Assembly (NCBI GenBank): GCA_903916255.1
Contig: CAIWVW010000101.1
Coordinates: 1 to 53,201 of the forward strand
Reading direction: 5' to 3'
Length of the DNA: 53,201 nucleotides
Source: an uncultured Bacteroidota bacterium
Lineage (GTDB): Bacteria > Bacteroidota > Bacteroidia > JABEUT01
Made by a program: the position numbers and the translations under genes. This document shows positions 18,332-27,682 of the stretch, one piece after another. Under the pieces are notes generated by a model that did no database searches, was not told where the DNA came from, and saw nothing but the letters and a program-made list of their open reading frames with translations. How positions within the stretch are numbered: position 1 is the first letter of the stretch; the number at the start of each line of letters is the position of its first letter.

Positions 18332-18361
18332 AAAAAATCGCGGCATTGCCGCGATTTTTTT
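18332..18361. terminator. bidirectional rho-independent terminator
   Basis: A perfect 7-bp G/C-rich stem TCGCGGC / GCCGCGA with the 3-nt loop ATT is flanked by seven A residues on the left and six T residues on the right. It should stop transcription from the small membrane protein gene and could work in both directions. Confidence 0.85.
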
Positions 18362-18386
18362 AGTTACCACCTTTCCAAATAAGTTT

Positions 18387-18394
18387 TAAGTTTG
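18387..18394 (+). promoter_or_regulatory. possible -7 box for polysaccharide deacetylase
   Basis: TAAGTTTG matches TAnnTTTG and lies 22 bp before the ATG at 18417, just after the terminator. No TTG is seen at the usual distance upstream. Confidence 0.4.
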
Positions 18395-18416
18395 TACAAA
18401 GTAGTTATACTATAAA

Positions 18417-19046
18417 ATGTACAGGTCGCGAATACCCACACTTGCTAAAATCTTTCTTCCGGAAATAATTTGCCGCCTAGATACGCATGGAAAAAAAATC
18501 GTTTACCTTACATTTGACGATGGTCCTATTCCGGAATCAACACCATATATTATAGACACGCTTAAAACGTACAGAATAAAAGCAACCTTTTTCTGCGTAG
18601 GAGAAAATGCGAAAAAACACTCGGAATTGTATAAATATATAACAGATGAAGGCCATTTTGTTGGAAATCATACGTTCAATCATATAAAGGGATGGAAAAC
18701 TTCATTAGATAAGTATGTTAACAACGTCAGCCAATGCGCAGAATACATTTCTTCAAACCTTTTTCGGCCTCCTTACGGTAAAATAACACCGGGTCAGTAT
18801 AATGAACTTAAAAATCAATACAAATTAATTTTTTGGGATGTGCTTTTGCCGGACTATGATGTAACTATCTCTGCCGAAAAATGCATGGATATCCTAAAGA
18901 GAAAAGTAAGACCAGGCTCTATACTGGTATTTCATGATAATCTCAAAGCAAAAAATAAATTAACAACATTATTGCCGGGGGCACTTGACTTTTTACTGCA
19001 ACAGGGGTATGAAATTCAGCCTGTTACAAATAATATTTTGAAATAG
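18417..19046 (+). CDS. polysaccharide deacetylase (NodB homology, CE4)
   Basis: This 209-residue enzyme belongs to carbohydrate esterase family 4, which removes N-acetyl groups from chitin oligomers, peptidoglycan or other polysaccharides using a divalent metal. All catalytic motifs are visible: TFDDGP (32-37, base and metal Asp), HTFNH (85-89, metal His pair), RPPYG (117-121), WDVLLPDYD (140-148) and VFHD (171-174). There is no signal peptide, so it may act in the cytoplasm or depend on other routes. It stands alone between a terminator and the respiratory operon. Confidence 0.93.
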   Translation: MYRSRIPTLAKIFLPEIICRLDTHGKKIVYLTFDDGPIPESTPYIIDTLKTYRIKATFFCVGENAKKHSELYKYITDEGHFVGNHTFNHIKGWKTSLDKYVNNVSQCAEYISSNLFRPPYGKITPGQYNELKNQYKLIFWDVLLPDYDVTISAEKCMDILKRKVRPGSILVFHDNLKAKNKLTTLLPGALDFLLQQGYEIQPVTNNILK

Positions 19047-19089
19047 GTTCCGGCGGTTGATAAATCAAAACAAATTCCTGACAAATTTT

Positions 19090-19121
19090 TTGTTGTGTGA
19101 TTCAATTTTCTTTTACTTTTG
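19090..19121 (+). promoter_or_regulatory. consensus promoter of the act-cox operon
   Basis: TTG at 19093-19095 (with a second TTG at 19090-19092) and TACTTTTG at 19114-19121 are separated by 18 bp (or 21 bp). This fits the Bacteroidota housekeeping promoter TTG-N17-23-TAnnTTTG. The predicted transcription start is about 30 nt before the actA ATG at 19157. Confidence 0.7.
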
Positions 19122-19156
19122 GCGGCGATTAAAAGAAAAATATACACCTCCTAAAC

Positions 19157-20437
19157 ATGAACAAGCTGATTACAAAGCTCCAAAAGTCGTTGGCAGCTTT
19201 TCTCGCCTTTGTCTTTGCGCTGGTATTTACAACTATAACCTATGCTGCCGATGCTCCTTCAGCAGCCAATATTGCTGAAGGCGGTAAGCTTTTCCATGCG
19301 AATTGCGCCACTTGCCATAGCTTAGGCTCTAATAAAGTTACCGGCCCCGGATTGCAGGGAGTAACTGACAGAGTTCCTGCTCCTTATCAGGATTGGATGT
19401 TTAAGTGGATAAAGAACAATGCAGCTTTAAGGAAGAGTGGCGATGCATATGCAAATAAGGTTTATGCCGATAATAATGGTGTAGCAATGACTGTATTTGA
19501 TGGCACATTAACCGACGACCAGATAAAGAATATTATTGCATACGTAGCCAACCCACCCAAAGAAGTTGCTCAAACCACAGGAGGCGAAACATCAACAACC
19601 GGCTCAGCTAAAACGGAAAGCGGTGTAAGCGATAAATGGATTGTATTGTTGATAATTGGTGTTTTGCTAATCATTATTACTGTATTGCGCACCGTTCGTA
19701 AATCCTTACTTACAGTTGCCAATGAAAAGAAGGGCATTCCCACAGTAGATATGGGATTCTGGAAAGGAACAATACATTGGATTAAAACGCACAAAGTTCA
19801 TTTTGCAGTTATTAATATATTCCTGTTTGCTTGCTTTGTTACCTATGGCTGGGAGTATTTGTGGGGCATTGATGTAACACCTGGCTACCATCCTTCACAA
19901 CCAATTAACTTCCGCCACGATGTGCATGCCGGACAAAATGGTATTGCGTGTATCTATTGCCACTCTGGCGCTGAAAAGGGAAAGGTTGCAGGAATACCTA
20001 CTTTAAATGTATGTATGAACTGCCACAAAGGAATTCAAGGTTCAAACCCGGATTTCCAAAAGGAAATTGCTAAGGTATACGATGCAGTTGGTTGGGACCC
20101 TCAAAAAGCTGCATACACCAAGGCTCCGCATCCGGTTAAATGGAACCGCGTTCACGTATTACCCGACTTTGCATACTTCAATCACTCGCAGCACGTATCT
20201 GTTGGTAAATTAGATTGCAAAAACTGTCACGGAGATGTTGCTTCCTTCACCACCGACCAGCAATTTGCCCCATTGACTATGGGATGGTGTATAGATTGCC
20301 ATCGCCAAACCCCGGTTCAAATGCAAGGTAATGGCTATTACACTAAATTACACGAAGCCCTTATGAAACAAGATACATCCCGCAAGGTTACGGAAGCTGA
20401 AATGGGCGGTTTGGAATGTGGAAAATGTCATTACTAA
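19157..20437 (+). CDS. actA: alternative complex III subunit A, multiheme cytochrome c with fused monoheme domain
   Basis: ActA carries electrons from the iron-sulphur subunit of alternative complex III toward the oxidase. After a signal peptide (about 1-30) there is a monoheme cytochrome c domain with C50ATCH, then a Gly/Thr-rich linker, a membrane helix (about 161-178), a second one (about 217-232) and a five-heme domain: CIYCH 265, CMNCH 286, CKNCH 354, CIDCH 378 and CGKCH 421. That gives six CxxCH motifs, against the five usually quoted for ActA, so the monoheme domain is an addition. It heads the operon, with actB 75 bp downstream. Confidence 0.93.
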   Translation: MNKLITKLQKSLAAFLAFVFALVFTTITYAADAPSAANIAEGGKLFHANCATCHSLGSNKVTGPGLQGVTDRVPAPYQDWMFKWIKNNAALRKSGDAYANKVYADNNGVAMTVFDGTLTDDQIKNIIAYVANPPKEVAQTTGGETSTTGSAKTESGVSDKWIVLLIIGVLLIIITVLRTVRKSLLTVANEKKGIPTVDMGFWKGTIHWIKTHKVHFAVINIFLFACFVTYGWEYLWGIDVTPGYHPSQPINFRHDVHAGQNGIACIYCHSGAEKGKVAGIPTLNVCMNCHKGIQGSNPDFQKEIAKVYDAVGWDPQKAAYTKAPHPVKWNRVHVLPDFAYFNHSQHVSVGKLDCKNCHGDVASFTTDQQFAPLTMGWCIDCHRQTPVQMQGNGYYTKLHEALMKQDTSRKVTEAEMGGLECGKCHY

Positions 20438-20512
20438 TATAGTAAATGGTGAATTGTAAATTGTAAAAGAAAACAACTGACAACTGATTACTGACAACTG
20501 AATACTAATACT
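20438..20512. repeat. stuttered spacer between actA and actB
   Basis: The 75-bp gap consists of repeated words: GAATTGTAAATTGTAAAAG and then TGACAACTGATTACTGACAACTGA. It is one of a set of simple repeated spacers at operon junctions in this window. No terminator or promoter is evident within it. Confidence 0.6.
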
Positions 20513-23500
20513 ATGGCGAATCAAAAAAAATATTGGAAAGGACTTGAAGAACTGAATGAAAGTCCTGCTTTTATAAAGGCAAGAGACAAGGAGTTTGCCA
20601 AAGAAATGCCTATTGAAGAATTTTTGGGAAGAGAAGCAATCACTACTTCAAACACTTCACGCCGCGATTTTTTAAAGTACCTTGGATTTACTGTTGCTGC
20701 TGCTTCACTGGCTGCCTGCGAATCTCCGGTTGTAAAAACTATTCCCTATATTATTAAGCCTGAAGAAGTAACTCCGGGCATTGACAACTGGTATGCCTCC
20801 ACGTTCTTTAATGGTGAAGACTATTGCAGTGTATTAATAAAGACCAGAGATGGTCGCCCAATTAAAATTGAAGGCAATAAAAACTCAAACGTAACGAAAG
20901 GCGCAACCAATGCACGTGTTCAGGCATCCGTTCTTTCCTTATATAATAATCATCGCGCCAAGTCTCCTTTTGCACATGGAAAAGAATCGACCTGGGAAAT
21001 TGTGGATAAAGAAATTGGCGATAAACTTACCGCTGCCGCTGCAAAAGGTGAAACCGCAAAGGGTAACATTGCCATTTTATCATCTACTATCATCAGCCCA
21101 TCTACACATGAAGTAATAGCAAAGTTCATTGAAAAGTATCCTACCGCTAAGCACGTAACGTGGGATGCTGTATCATTCTCCGGAATGAGAAAGGCAAATG
21201 AAATGAGTTTCGGAAAGGCAGCATTGCCTTCTTATTCATTCGATAAAGCAAGTGTAATTGTAAGTATTGCCGCTGACTTTCTTACCAACTGGCTCTCGCC
21301 GATTGAATTCTCTAAACAATACGGAGCCGGAAGAAAAGTAAGTGAAGAGAAAAAGGATATGTCCAGACATATTCAGTTGGAAAGCATAATGTCGGTTACC
21401 GGTGCAAATGCCGATACACGGATTCAAATCAAACCATCTGAAGAAGGCGCTGTTGCTTACGCTTTATATTCTGCTGTAGCTAAATTGGCCGGAACATCTG
21501 CCGGCAGTGCCCCGTCTACACCGTATGATGCAGTTATTTCTAAAATAGCTTCTGAGTTATGGGCCAATAAGGGCAAATCTCTTGTAGTGGCCGGTGCGAA
21601 TGACATTGCAGTTCAGTCAGTAGTTAATATGATTAATAAAACCCTCGGTAATTATGGTTCTACCATTAATATGGATAGGAACTGTAATCTTCGCCAGGGT
21701 AGTGATGAAGAATTTGCCGCTCTCGTTTCTGATATGAAAGCAGGAAAAGTGGATGTTCTCATTACCTACGGTGCTAACCCATCTTATAACGCTTCTGCTG
21801 CTTTAGGCTTTAAAGAAGCATATGCAAAAGTTGCCTGCAAAGTATCATTTGCTCCATACATGAATGAAACAGCATCTGATTCTGATTATCTCTGTCCTGA
21901 TAACAATTATCTGGAATCATGGAACGACGCAAACCCATATACTGGTTCTTATAGCCTTGCACAACCTGCTATTGCACCTTTATTCTGCAAACCAAGAAAT
22001 GAAGGTACACGTTGCGCTCAGGAAACATTATTAAAATGGGCCGGAAACGATGTTACCGATTACTATACTTTCATACAAAACTACTGGAAGAAAAATGTAC
22101 TTCCGGAAGTATCGGATGAGGGAGGAGATTACCAGTTTATCAATCTCTGGAACACCACCTTGCAGAATGGTGTTGTAGAAAAAGCAATTGTTATTAATGA
22201 TGCTGCACCTATGGATGTTGCCGGAATTAACATTTCCGAAATAGTGGCTAAATTACCGTCTGCATCTAAAGGTGGATTAGAAGTTGTATTATACCAAAAA
22301 ACAGGTATCGGAAGTGGGTTGCAAGCCAACAATCCATGGCTGCAAGAATTGCCCGACCCAATTACCAAAGTTACCTGGGACAATTACATTACCATGAACC
22401 CTGCCGAAATGAAAGAAAAGGGTTTCAGCATGCTGGAAGAAGATAATCATGTTGCCAGTGTTGCCACATTAAAGGTAAATGGTTCAAGTATTGAATTACC
22501 TGTGTTCCCTCAACCTGGACAAGCCAGAGGTACCGTTGGCGTTGCTATTGGTTATGGAAGAACCAAAGCCGGAAAGGTTGCTGAAGGTCTCGGCGCAAAC
22601 GTTTTCCCATGGGTACAGTGGAGCAATAACACGTTCCAGTATTATGTTACCGGGGCTGAAATTGCTTCGGCTAACAAAACCTATGAAATTGGCGCTACAC
22701 AAACGCACAATACTATGATAGGTAGGCCTATCATCAAAGAAACTACACTTGAAGAATGGAAAAAGAATCCTGCTTCTAATAATGAAGAAGAAAAGATAAA
22801 GACCATTGACGGAATGAAATCATTAAAAGATGTGAATCTTTGGGATGATTTCGATGTAAAGTCACCGGTTAACCTCACTAATAACGCCGATAACCAGGGC
22901 TTACGCTGGAAAATGGCCATTGACCTTAATTCCTGTATCGGTTGCGGTTCATGCGTGGTAAGTTGCTCCGCAGAAAATAATGTGCCCGTAGTGGGGAAGA
23001 GCGAGGTTATCCTCGTTCGTGAAATGCACTGGATACGTATCGACAGATATTACAGTACTGACCTTACATTGGAACAAGCTAAAAAGGATGACATGACCTT
23101 ATCAAACCAGCAATATGGTATGATGATTCCTTCGGCAGACAATCCTGAAATTGCATTCCAGCCTGTTATGTGCCAGCATTGCAATCATGCTCCTTGTGAA
23201 ACAGTTTGCCCGGTTATTGCAACCAGTCACGGTTCTGAAGGTATCAACCAAATGGTATATAACCGCTGCGTTGGAACAAAATATTGCGCCAACAACTGTC
23301 CTTATAAAGTTCGTCGTTTCAATTGGTTCAACTACTATAGAGATGAAAAATTCTTGGCAGTTAACCCTGCACAGGAAAGCAATGAACTTGGAAGAATGGT
23401 ATTAAACCCTGATGTAGTGGTACGTTCCAGAGGGGTAATGGAAAAATGCTCTTTCTGTTTACAACGTATTCAAGGCGGCAAGTTGAAAGCCAAGTTGGAA

Positions 23501-23716
23501 AGCCGTCCTGTTAAAGATGGCGAAATTACACCTGCTTGCGCTCAATCATGCCCAACCAATGCGTTAGTATTCGGTAACGTGAACGACCAGGAAAGCGAAG
23601 TAGCCAAGCTTATTAAAAATGAAAGAAACTACTTATTGCTGGCTGATTTAGATACCCAGCCAAATGTGTTCTACATGACGAAGATTAGAAATAAAGACAA
23701 AGCTATTTTGGAATAA
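20513..23716 (+). CDS. actB: alternative complex III subunit B (TAT-exported molybdopterin-oxidoreductase-like Fe-S protein)
   Basis: ActB is the large periplasm-facing subunit of alternative complex III. It has a twin-arginine signal (SRRDFLK, 49-55) with a lipobox ending at Cys69 (LAAC), so it is probably both Tat-exported and lipidated. The central region is homologous to molybdopterin oxidoreductases but in this family binds no molybdenum. The C-terminal quarter is a ferredoxin-like domain with cysteine clusters CIGCGSCVVSC (about 808), CQHCNHAPCETVCPV (about 887), CVGTKYCANNCPY (about 919), CSFCLQRI (about 979) and CAQSCP (about 1009). The family carries three 4Fe-4S and one 3Fe-4S cluster. 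Confidence 0.95.
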   Translation: MANQKKYWKGLEELNESPAFIKARDKEFAKEMPIEEFLGREAITTSNTSRRDFLKYLGFTVAAASLAACESPVVKTIPYIIKPEEVTPGIDNWYASTFFNGEDYCSVLIKTRDGRPIKIEGNKNSNVTKGATNARVQASVLSLYNNHRAKSPFAHGKESTWEIVDKEIGDKLTAAAAKGETAKGNIAILSSTIISPSTHEVIAKFIEKYPTAKHVTWDAVSFSGMRKANEMSFGKAALPSYSFDKASVIVSIAADFLTNWLSPIEFSKQYGAGRKVSEEKKDMSRHIQLESIMSVTGANADTRIQIKPSEEGAVAYALYSAVAKLAGTSAGSAPSTPYDAVISKIASELWANKGKSLVVAGANDIAVQSVVNMINKTLGNYGSTINMDRNCNLRQGSDEEFAALVSDMKAGKVDVLITYGANPSYNASAALGFKEAYAKVACKVSFAPYMNETASDSDYLCPDNNYLESWNDANPYTGSYSLAQPAIAPLFCKPRNEGTRCAQETLLKWAGNDVTDYYTFIQNYWKKNVLPEVSDEGGDYQFINLWNTTLQNGVVEKAIVINDAAPMDVAGINISEIVAKLPSASKGGLEVVLYQKTGIGSGLQANNPWLQELPDPITKVTWDNYITMNPAEMKEKGFSMLEEDNHVASVATLKVNGSSIELPVFPQPGQARGTVGVAIGYGRTKAGKVAEGLGANVFPWVQWSNNTFQYYVTGAEIASANKTYEIGATQTHNTMIGRPIIKETTLEEWKKNPASNNEEEKIKTIDGMKSLKDVNLWDDFDVKSPVNLTNNADNQGLRWKMAIDLNSCIGCGSCVVSCSAENNVPVVGKSEVILVREMHWIRIDRYYSTDLTLEQAKKDDMTLSNQQYGMMIPSADNPEIAFQPVMCQHCNHAPCETVCPVIATSHGSEGINQMVYNRCVGTKYCANNCPYKVRRFNWFNYYRDEKFLAVNPAQESNELGRMVLNPDVVVRSRGVMEKCSFCLQRIQGGKLKAKLESRPVKDGEITPACAQSCPTNALVFGNVNDQESEVAKLIKNERNYLLLADLDTQPNVFYMTKIRNKDKAILE

Positions 23717-23753
23717 TTCACAATTGACAATTTACCATTAACAATTAAGAATA

Positions 23754-25184
23754 ATGCATCAGGATTCAATTATCAGGGAACCATTACTACTAGGTAAAAA
23801 AACCTATCATCAGGTTACCGAAGACGTTGCCCGTCCGGTAGAAGGCAAAGCCAATAAATATTGGTGGGCACTATTTTTCCTTGCCGTTATTGCATGGATG
23901 TGGGGTATCGGCTGTATGGCTTATACCGTTGGAAGAGGTATTGGCGTATGGAACCTGAACAGAACCATTGATTGGGGTTGGGATATTACCAACTTTGTAT
24001 GGTGGATTGGTATTGGTCACGCAGGAACACTTATTTCTGCGGTATTGTGCTTGTTCCGCCAACGCTGGAGATTAACCATTAACCGTTCAGCAGAAGCTAT
24101 GACCATTTTTGCCGTTATGTGCGCCGCTATTTTCCCTGTTCTTCACATGGGTCGCCCGTGGCTGGCGTATTTTGTATTTCCATTGCCAAACCAATTCGGC
24201 TCGCTTTGGGTTAACTTCAACTCACCATTGCTTTGGGACGTATTTGCAATCTCGACATATTTCACTGTATCAATAGTATTTTGGTACTTGGGTCTTATTC
24301 CTGATTTTGCCATGATTCGCGACCGTGCAAAAACCAAGAGCCGCAAAATCCTTTATACTTTATTCAGCTTTGGATGGAGTGGCAGGGCAAAAGACTGGCA
24401 ACGTTTTGAAGAGGTAACTCTTGTGTTGGCCGGTATCTGTACGCCACTTGTATTCTCCGTTCACTCAATAGTAAGTAGTGACTTCGCCACGGGTGTGGTA
24501 AGAGGATGGCACTCTACCGTATATCCACCTTACTTCGTTGCCGGTGCCATTTTCTCCGGTATGGCTATGGTGCTTACACTGGTTATTGTGGGCAGAAAAG
24601 TATTGAACCTTGAAGAGTATATTACTTACCAGCACATTGAAACCATGAACAAGGTTATGCTTACTATGGGTTCGGTAGTTGGTATAGCATATTTTGCAGA
24701 GTTTTTCCAAGCTTGGTATTCCGGCGACCCAAATGAAAGTTTCATCTACTTATCATGGAACAATGCCAAAGGAGTTTACGGATGGGCTTTTTGGGCTTTG
24801 ATAATATGTAATAATATTTTACCGCAGATATTATGGATAAAGAGTATGCGTAGAAACCTCTACATCACCTTTATACTTTCAATCGTAATCAACATCGGTA
24901 TGTGGTTCGAGCGTTTTGATATTATTGTAACTGACCTTTACCGCGATTATCTCCCATCCGATTGGACGTACTATTCACCAAGCTGGGTTGAAGTTGGAAT
25001 TTTTGTTGGTACAATTGGAATGTTCTTTACCTTCTTCCTGCTTTTTGCCAGATGGTTCCCATTTATTGCACAGGCTGAATTGAAAACAACTTTGAAAGCC
25101 ACCGGTGATTTGTTCCATAACCCACCGCGCCACCCAAAGTCATCAGATTTTAAGGAAACCGCATCAGTTGAAGCCGTTCATTGA
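23754..25184 (+). CDS. actC: alternative complex III subunit C (NrfD-like quinol-binding membrane protein)
   Basis: ActC is an NrfD/PsrC-type integral membrane subunit with about ten helices that contributes the quinol site of alternative complex III. The 476-residue protein begins with a cytoplasmic REPLLLGKKTYHQVTEDVAR segment typical of ActC, followed by hydrophobic helices with His and Asp residues in membrane-edge positions (WWIGIGHAGTLISA, FPVLHMGRPWLAYF). It lies between actB and actD; the 37-bp spacer upstream is another stuttered one (ACAATTGACAATTTACCATT). Confidence 0.94.
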   Translation: MHQDSIIREPLLLGKKTYHQVTEDVARPVEGKANKYWWALFFLAVIAWMWGIGCMAYTVGRGIGVWNLNRTIDWGWDITNFVWWIGIGHAGTLISAVLCLFRQRWRLTINRSAEAMTIFAVMCAAIFPVLHMGRPWLAYFVFPLPNQFGSLWVNFNSPLLWDVFAISTYFTVSIVFWYLGLIPDFAMIRDRAKTKSRKILYTLFSFGWSGRAKDWQRFEEVTLVLAGICTPLVFSVHSIVSSDFATGVVRGWHSTVYPPYFVAGAIFSGMAMVLTLVIVGRKVLNLEEYITYQHIETMNKVMLTMGSVVGIAYFAEFFQAWYSGDPNESFIYLSWNNAKGVYGWAFWALIICNNILPQILWIKSMRRNLYITFILSIVINIGMWFERFDIIVTDLYRDYLPSDWTYYSPSWVEVGIFVGTIGMFFTFFLLFARWFPFIAQAELKTTLKATGDLFHNPPRHPKSSDFKETASVEAVH

Positions 25185-25211
25185 TAAATAGAATAAAAAA
25201 ACGAAACAATC

Positions 25212-25754
25212 ATGAGTAAAGTTTTTGTACACGCATTATACGACGACGACGATAAGTTGAAAAACGGGGCAAGAAAAGTACGTGCCCTCGGATACGGAAT
25301 TAAAGAAGTATTCTCTCCGTTTCCTGTTCACGGAATCGATAAAATCATGGGGCTGAACCGCACCCGCATTTCTATCTGCTGCTTTATTTATGGCGTTACC
25401 GGATTCAGTTTGGCATTTACCATGATTTGGTATATGCTCATTCATGACTGGCCGGTTGATATAGGTGGAAAGCCAAACTATACTTGGTATCATAACATCC
25501 CGTCATGGATACCTGTATTATTCGAATCGACAGTATTTTGCGCGGCACACGGCATGGCTATCACATTCCTGTTAAGAAGTTGGTTGTTTCCCGGTGTAAG
25601 CCCTAAAAACCCTGACCCTCGCACTACCGATGACCATTTTTTGATGATAACTACCGCTTACACAGAACAAGAAGCTGCTGACCAGGTGAATGCTGCTAAA
25701 GCAACAGGCGCTGTGGAAGTAAAACAAGTTGCAAGTAACGATAGTCATCATTAA
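25212..25754 (+). CDS. actD: alternative complex III subunit D (DUF3341)
   Basis: ActD is a small membrane subunit of alternative complex III. The 180-residue protein has a cytoplasmic N-terminal domain (VHALYDDDDKLKNGARKVRA, VFSPFPVHGIDKIMGL) and two hydrophobic helices (about 56-78 and 95-120), the standard DUF3341 arrangement. The C-terminal segment is an alpha/beta-like stretch ending in a short His pair. It is 27 bp after actC and 22 bp before actE. Confidence 0.93.
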   Translation: MSKVFVHALYDDDDKLKNGARKVRALGYGIKEVFSPFPVHGIDKIMGLNRTRISICCFIYGVTGFSLAFTMIWYMLIHDWPVDIGGKPNYTWYHNIPSWIPVLFESTVFCAAHGMAITFLLRSWLFPGVSPKNPDPRTTDDHFLMITTAYTEQEAADQVNAAKATGAVEVKQVASNDSHH

Positions 25755-25776
25755 GGATTAATAATAAGTAATAATC

Positions 25777-26409
25777 ATGAAGAAAAAAGTTTTTTTATTA
25801 GCTCTTAGCTCTTCACTCTTAACGGTTGGGTTGCTTACTTCCTGCCACAGGAATAACCCCGACAGTTCAGGTGTGGAATACATGCCTGATATGTATCGTT
25901 CACCTTCATACGAGGATAATTCGTTCAATCCATTGTTTGCAGACAGCATGACAGACCGTGTTCCTGTAAAGGGAACCGTTCCGGTCGGATTTACTCCTGA
26001 CCCGTTTCCAAATACTCCGGAAGGATGGACCAATGCAGCCCAATATTGGAAAGACCCATTTCCTGCAACACCTGAAATTGAAGCGCAAGGCAAAGCCGTT
26101 TTCGATATATACTGCGTGCATTGCCATGGCCCGAAAGGTATGGGTGATGGGAAAGTAGCCGATAAGCTGCCCGGCCCGCCACCACCTTATTCCGGCCCGG
26201 CACTTAGGAATATTACGGAAGGCGAAATGTATCAAACTCTGGAATATGGAAAAGGCTTAATGGGTTCGCATGCCGGACAATTAACTGTAGCGCAACGTTG
26301 CAAGGTTATTCGGTATGTGCAAACACTTCAGAAATTAGGTCAACCTGCCGCTGCGGATTCTTCAAAAACCGCTGCTGCCCCAGCCAAAGATTCAGTTAAA
26401 AAAGGATAA
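25777..26409 (+). CDS. actE: alternative complex III subunit E (monoheme cytochrome c lipoprotein)
   Basis: ActE is the membrane-anchored monoheme cytochrome of alternative complex III. The 210-residue protein has a lipoprotein signal with lipobox LTSC (Cys23), a linker containing YMPDMYRSPSYE typical of ActE, and a class I cytochrome c fold with the heme motif CVHCH (113-117) followed by GPKGMGDGK. A distal Met ligand is plausible in the KGLMGSHAGQL segment. The C-terminus is Ala/Lys-rich. It lies between actD and actF. Confidence 0.93.
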   Translation: MKKKVFLLALSSSLLTVGLLTSCHRNNPDSSGVEYMPDMYRSPSYEDNSFNPLFADSMTDRVPVKGTVPVGFTPDPFPNTPEGWTNAAQYWKDPFPATPEIEAQGKAVFDIYCVHCHGPKGMGDGKVADKLPGPPPPYSGPALRNITEGEMYQTLEYGKGLMGSHAGQLTVAQRCKVIRYVQTLQKLGQPAAADSSKTAAAPAKDSVKKG

Positions 26410-26435
26410 TAAAAATATAACAAAGAGATATTGCT

Positions 26436-27647
26436 ATGAGTCAGTACACACTATCAAGTAAAACAAGAACTGCAACCTTTGTCCTTATGGGCATAGGGAT
26501 ACTTGCTCTTGCTTACGGCGCCATTAATAAGGATATTTCCGGCACCCGTTTTTGGGCGAATATTTTGCTGGAAGGTTTATTCTTCACCTTTATTGCGCTG
26601 GGTGCCTCCTTCTTTATGTCGCTGCAATATGTTGCACAGGCAGGTTGGTCAGCTGTTTTAAAACGCATATTCGAAGCGGTAACTACATTCCTTCCTTTCG
26701 GATTGATTGCCATTTTCGCGGTTTTAATTTCAAGTGTAATAGGAGGCCATAATGATTCTGCAGATATCGTTTATAAATGGATGCAAAAAAGTGCTACCAT
26801 TCCGGGAAGCCCAAATTTTGACGAAATGCTTGTTAAAAAAGGCCTCTATCTTAATATTCCATTCGTACTAATTCGCACTATTATTTGTGCGGGGTTATGG
26901 GTGTACATGGTTCGTCAAATTCGTAAACGTTCCATTGAAATGGATTTGACCAACGATTTTCTTCCAATGCACTATAAGAACGTAAAGGCCGCAGGTTGGT
27001 TTATCGTATTCTTCGGTATTACAGAACAATTAATGGCATGGGATTGGGTGATGGCCATCGACCATGACTGGCACAGTACACTCTTCGGATGGTATTTATT
27101 CGATGACATGTGGCTCACAGGAATCATCTGCATTATTCTTTTAACATTACATGTCCGCAAAAAAGGACTTTTGAAAGAGGTAAATGAAAACCACATGCAC
27201 AACCTTGGATTATGGATGTTCTCACTCAGCGTATTATGGGGATACCTTTGGTTCTTCCAGTTTATGTTTTACTGGTATACCAATATTCCGGATGAAGTAG
27301 TTTACTTTCAGGCTCGTATTATGCACTACCGTTTGCCATTCTGGATTATGTTTTGTGTAAACCTTTTGGTGCCGCTACTCATTTTGATGACCCGGGATAC
27401 CAAACGGAACAGCAAGTATCTGACTATTATCGGATGCATTATTCTGATAACACACTGGATAGATGCATACATATGGGTAATGCCCGGAACGTTGGGTGTT
27501 TCTCCAGCCTTTGGATTATATGAAATTGGGCTTTTACTCGGTTTTGTAGGACTGTTCCTTTTTGTAGTTCTGACCAACCTTGCCAAAGTGCCCGTATCTG
27601 TTAAAAACCACCCGTATCTCGAAGAAAGTCTTCACCATCATTTATAA
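26436..27647 (+). CDS. actF: alternative complex III subunit F (quinol:cytochrome c oxidoreductase membrane subunit)
   Basis: ActF is the second large membrane subunit of alternative complex III, related to ActC in its helices. The 403-residue protein has about ten hydrophobic segments and the conserved LMAWDWVMAIDHDWHSTLFGW and LWGYLWFFQFMFYWYTNIPDEV regions, which match the Bacteroidota quinol:cytochrome c oxidoreductase family. The gene ends with ESLHHHL and is followed 35 bp later by coxB, so the complex and the terminal oxidase form one operon. Confidence 0.93.
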   Translation: MSQYTLSSKTRTATFVLMGIGILALAYGAINKDISGTRFWANILLEGLFFTFIALGASFFMSLQYVAQAGWSAVLKRIFEAVTTFLPFGLIAIFAVLISSVIGGHNDSADIVYKWMQKSATIPGSPNFDEMLVKKGLYLNIPFVLIRTIICAGLWVYMVRQIRKRSIEMDLTNDFLPMHYKNVKAAGWFIVFFGITEQLMAWDWVMAIDHDWHSTLFGWYLFDDMWLTGIICIILLTLHVRKKGLLKEVNENHMHNLGLWMFSLSVLWGYLWFFQFMFYWYTNIPDEVVYFQARIMHYRLPFWIMFCVNLLVPLLILMTRDTKRNSKYLTIIGCIILITHWIDAYIWVMPGTLGVSPAFGLYEIGLLLGFVGLFLFVVLTNLAKVPVSVKNHPYLEESLHHHL

Positions 27648-27682
27648 GTCGATTAAGCAATAAAGAATAAATTAATAATGTT

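Noticed and set aside
20513-23716. Molybdenum-dependent formate dehydrogenase or nitrate reductase
   Set aside because: The operon context actA-F and C-terminal ferredoxin fusion identify ActB, a family that has lost the molybdenum cofactor.
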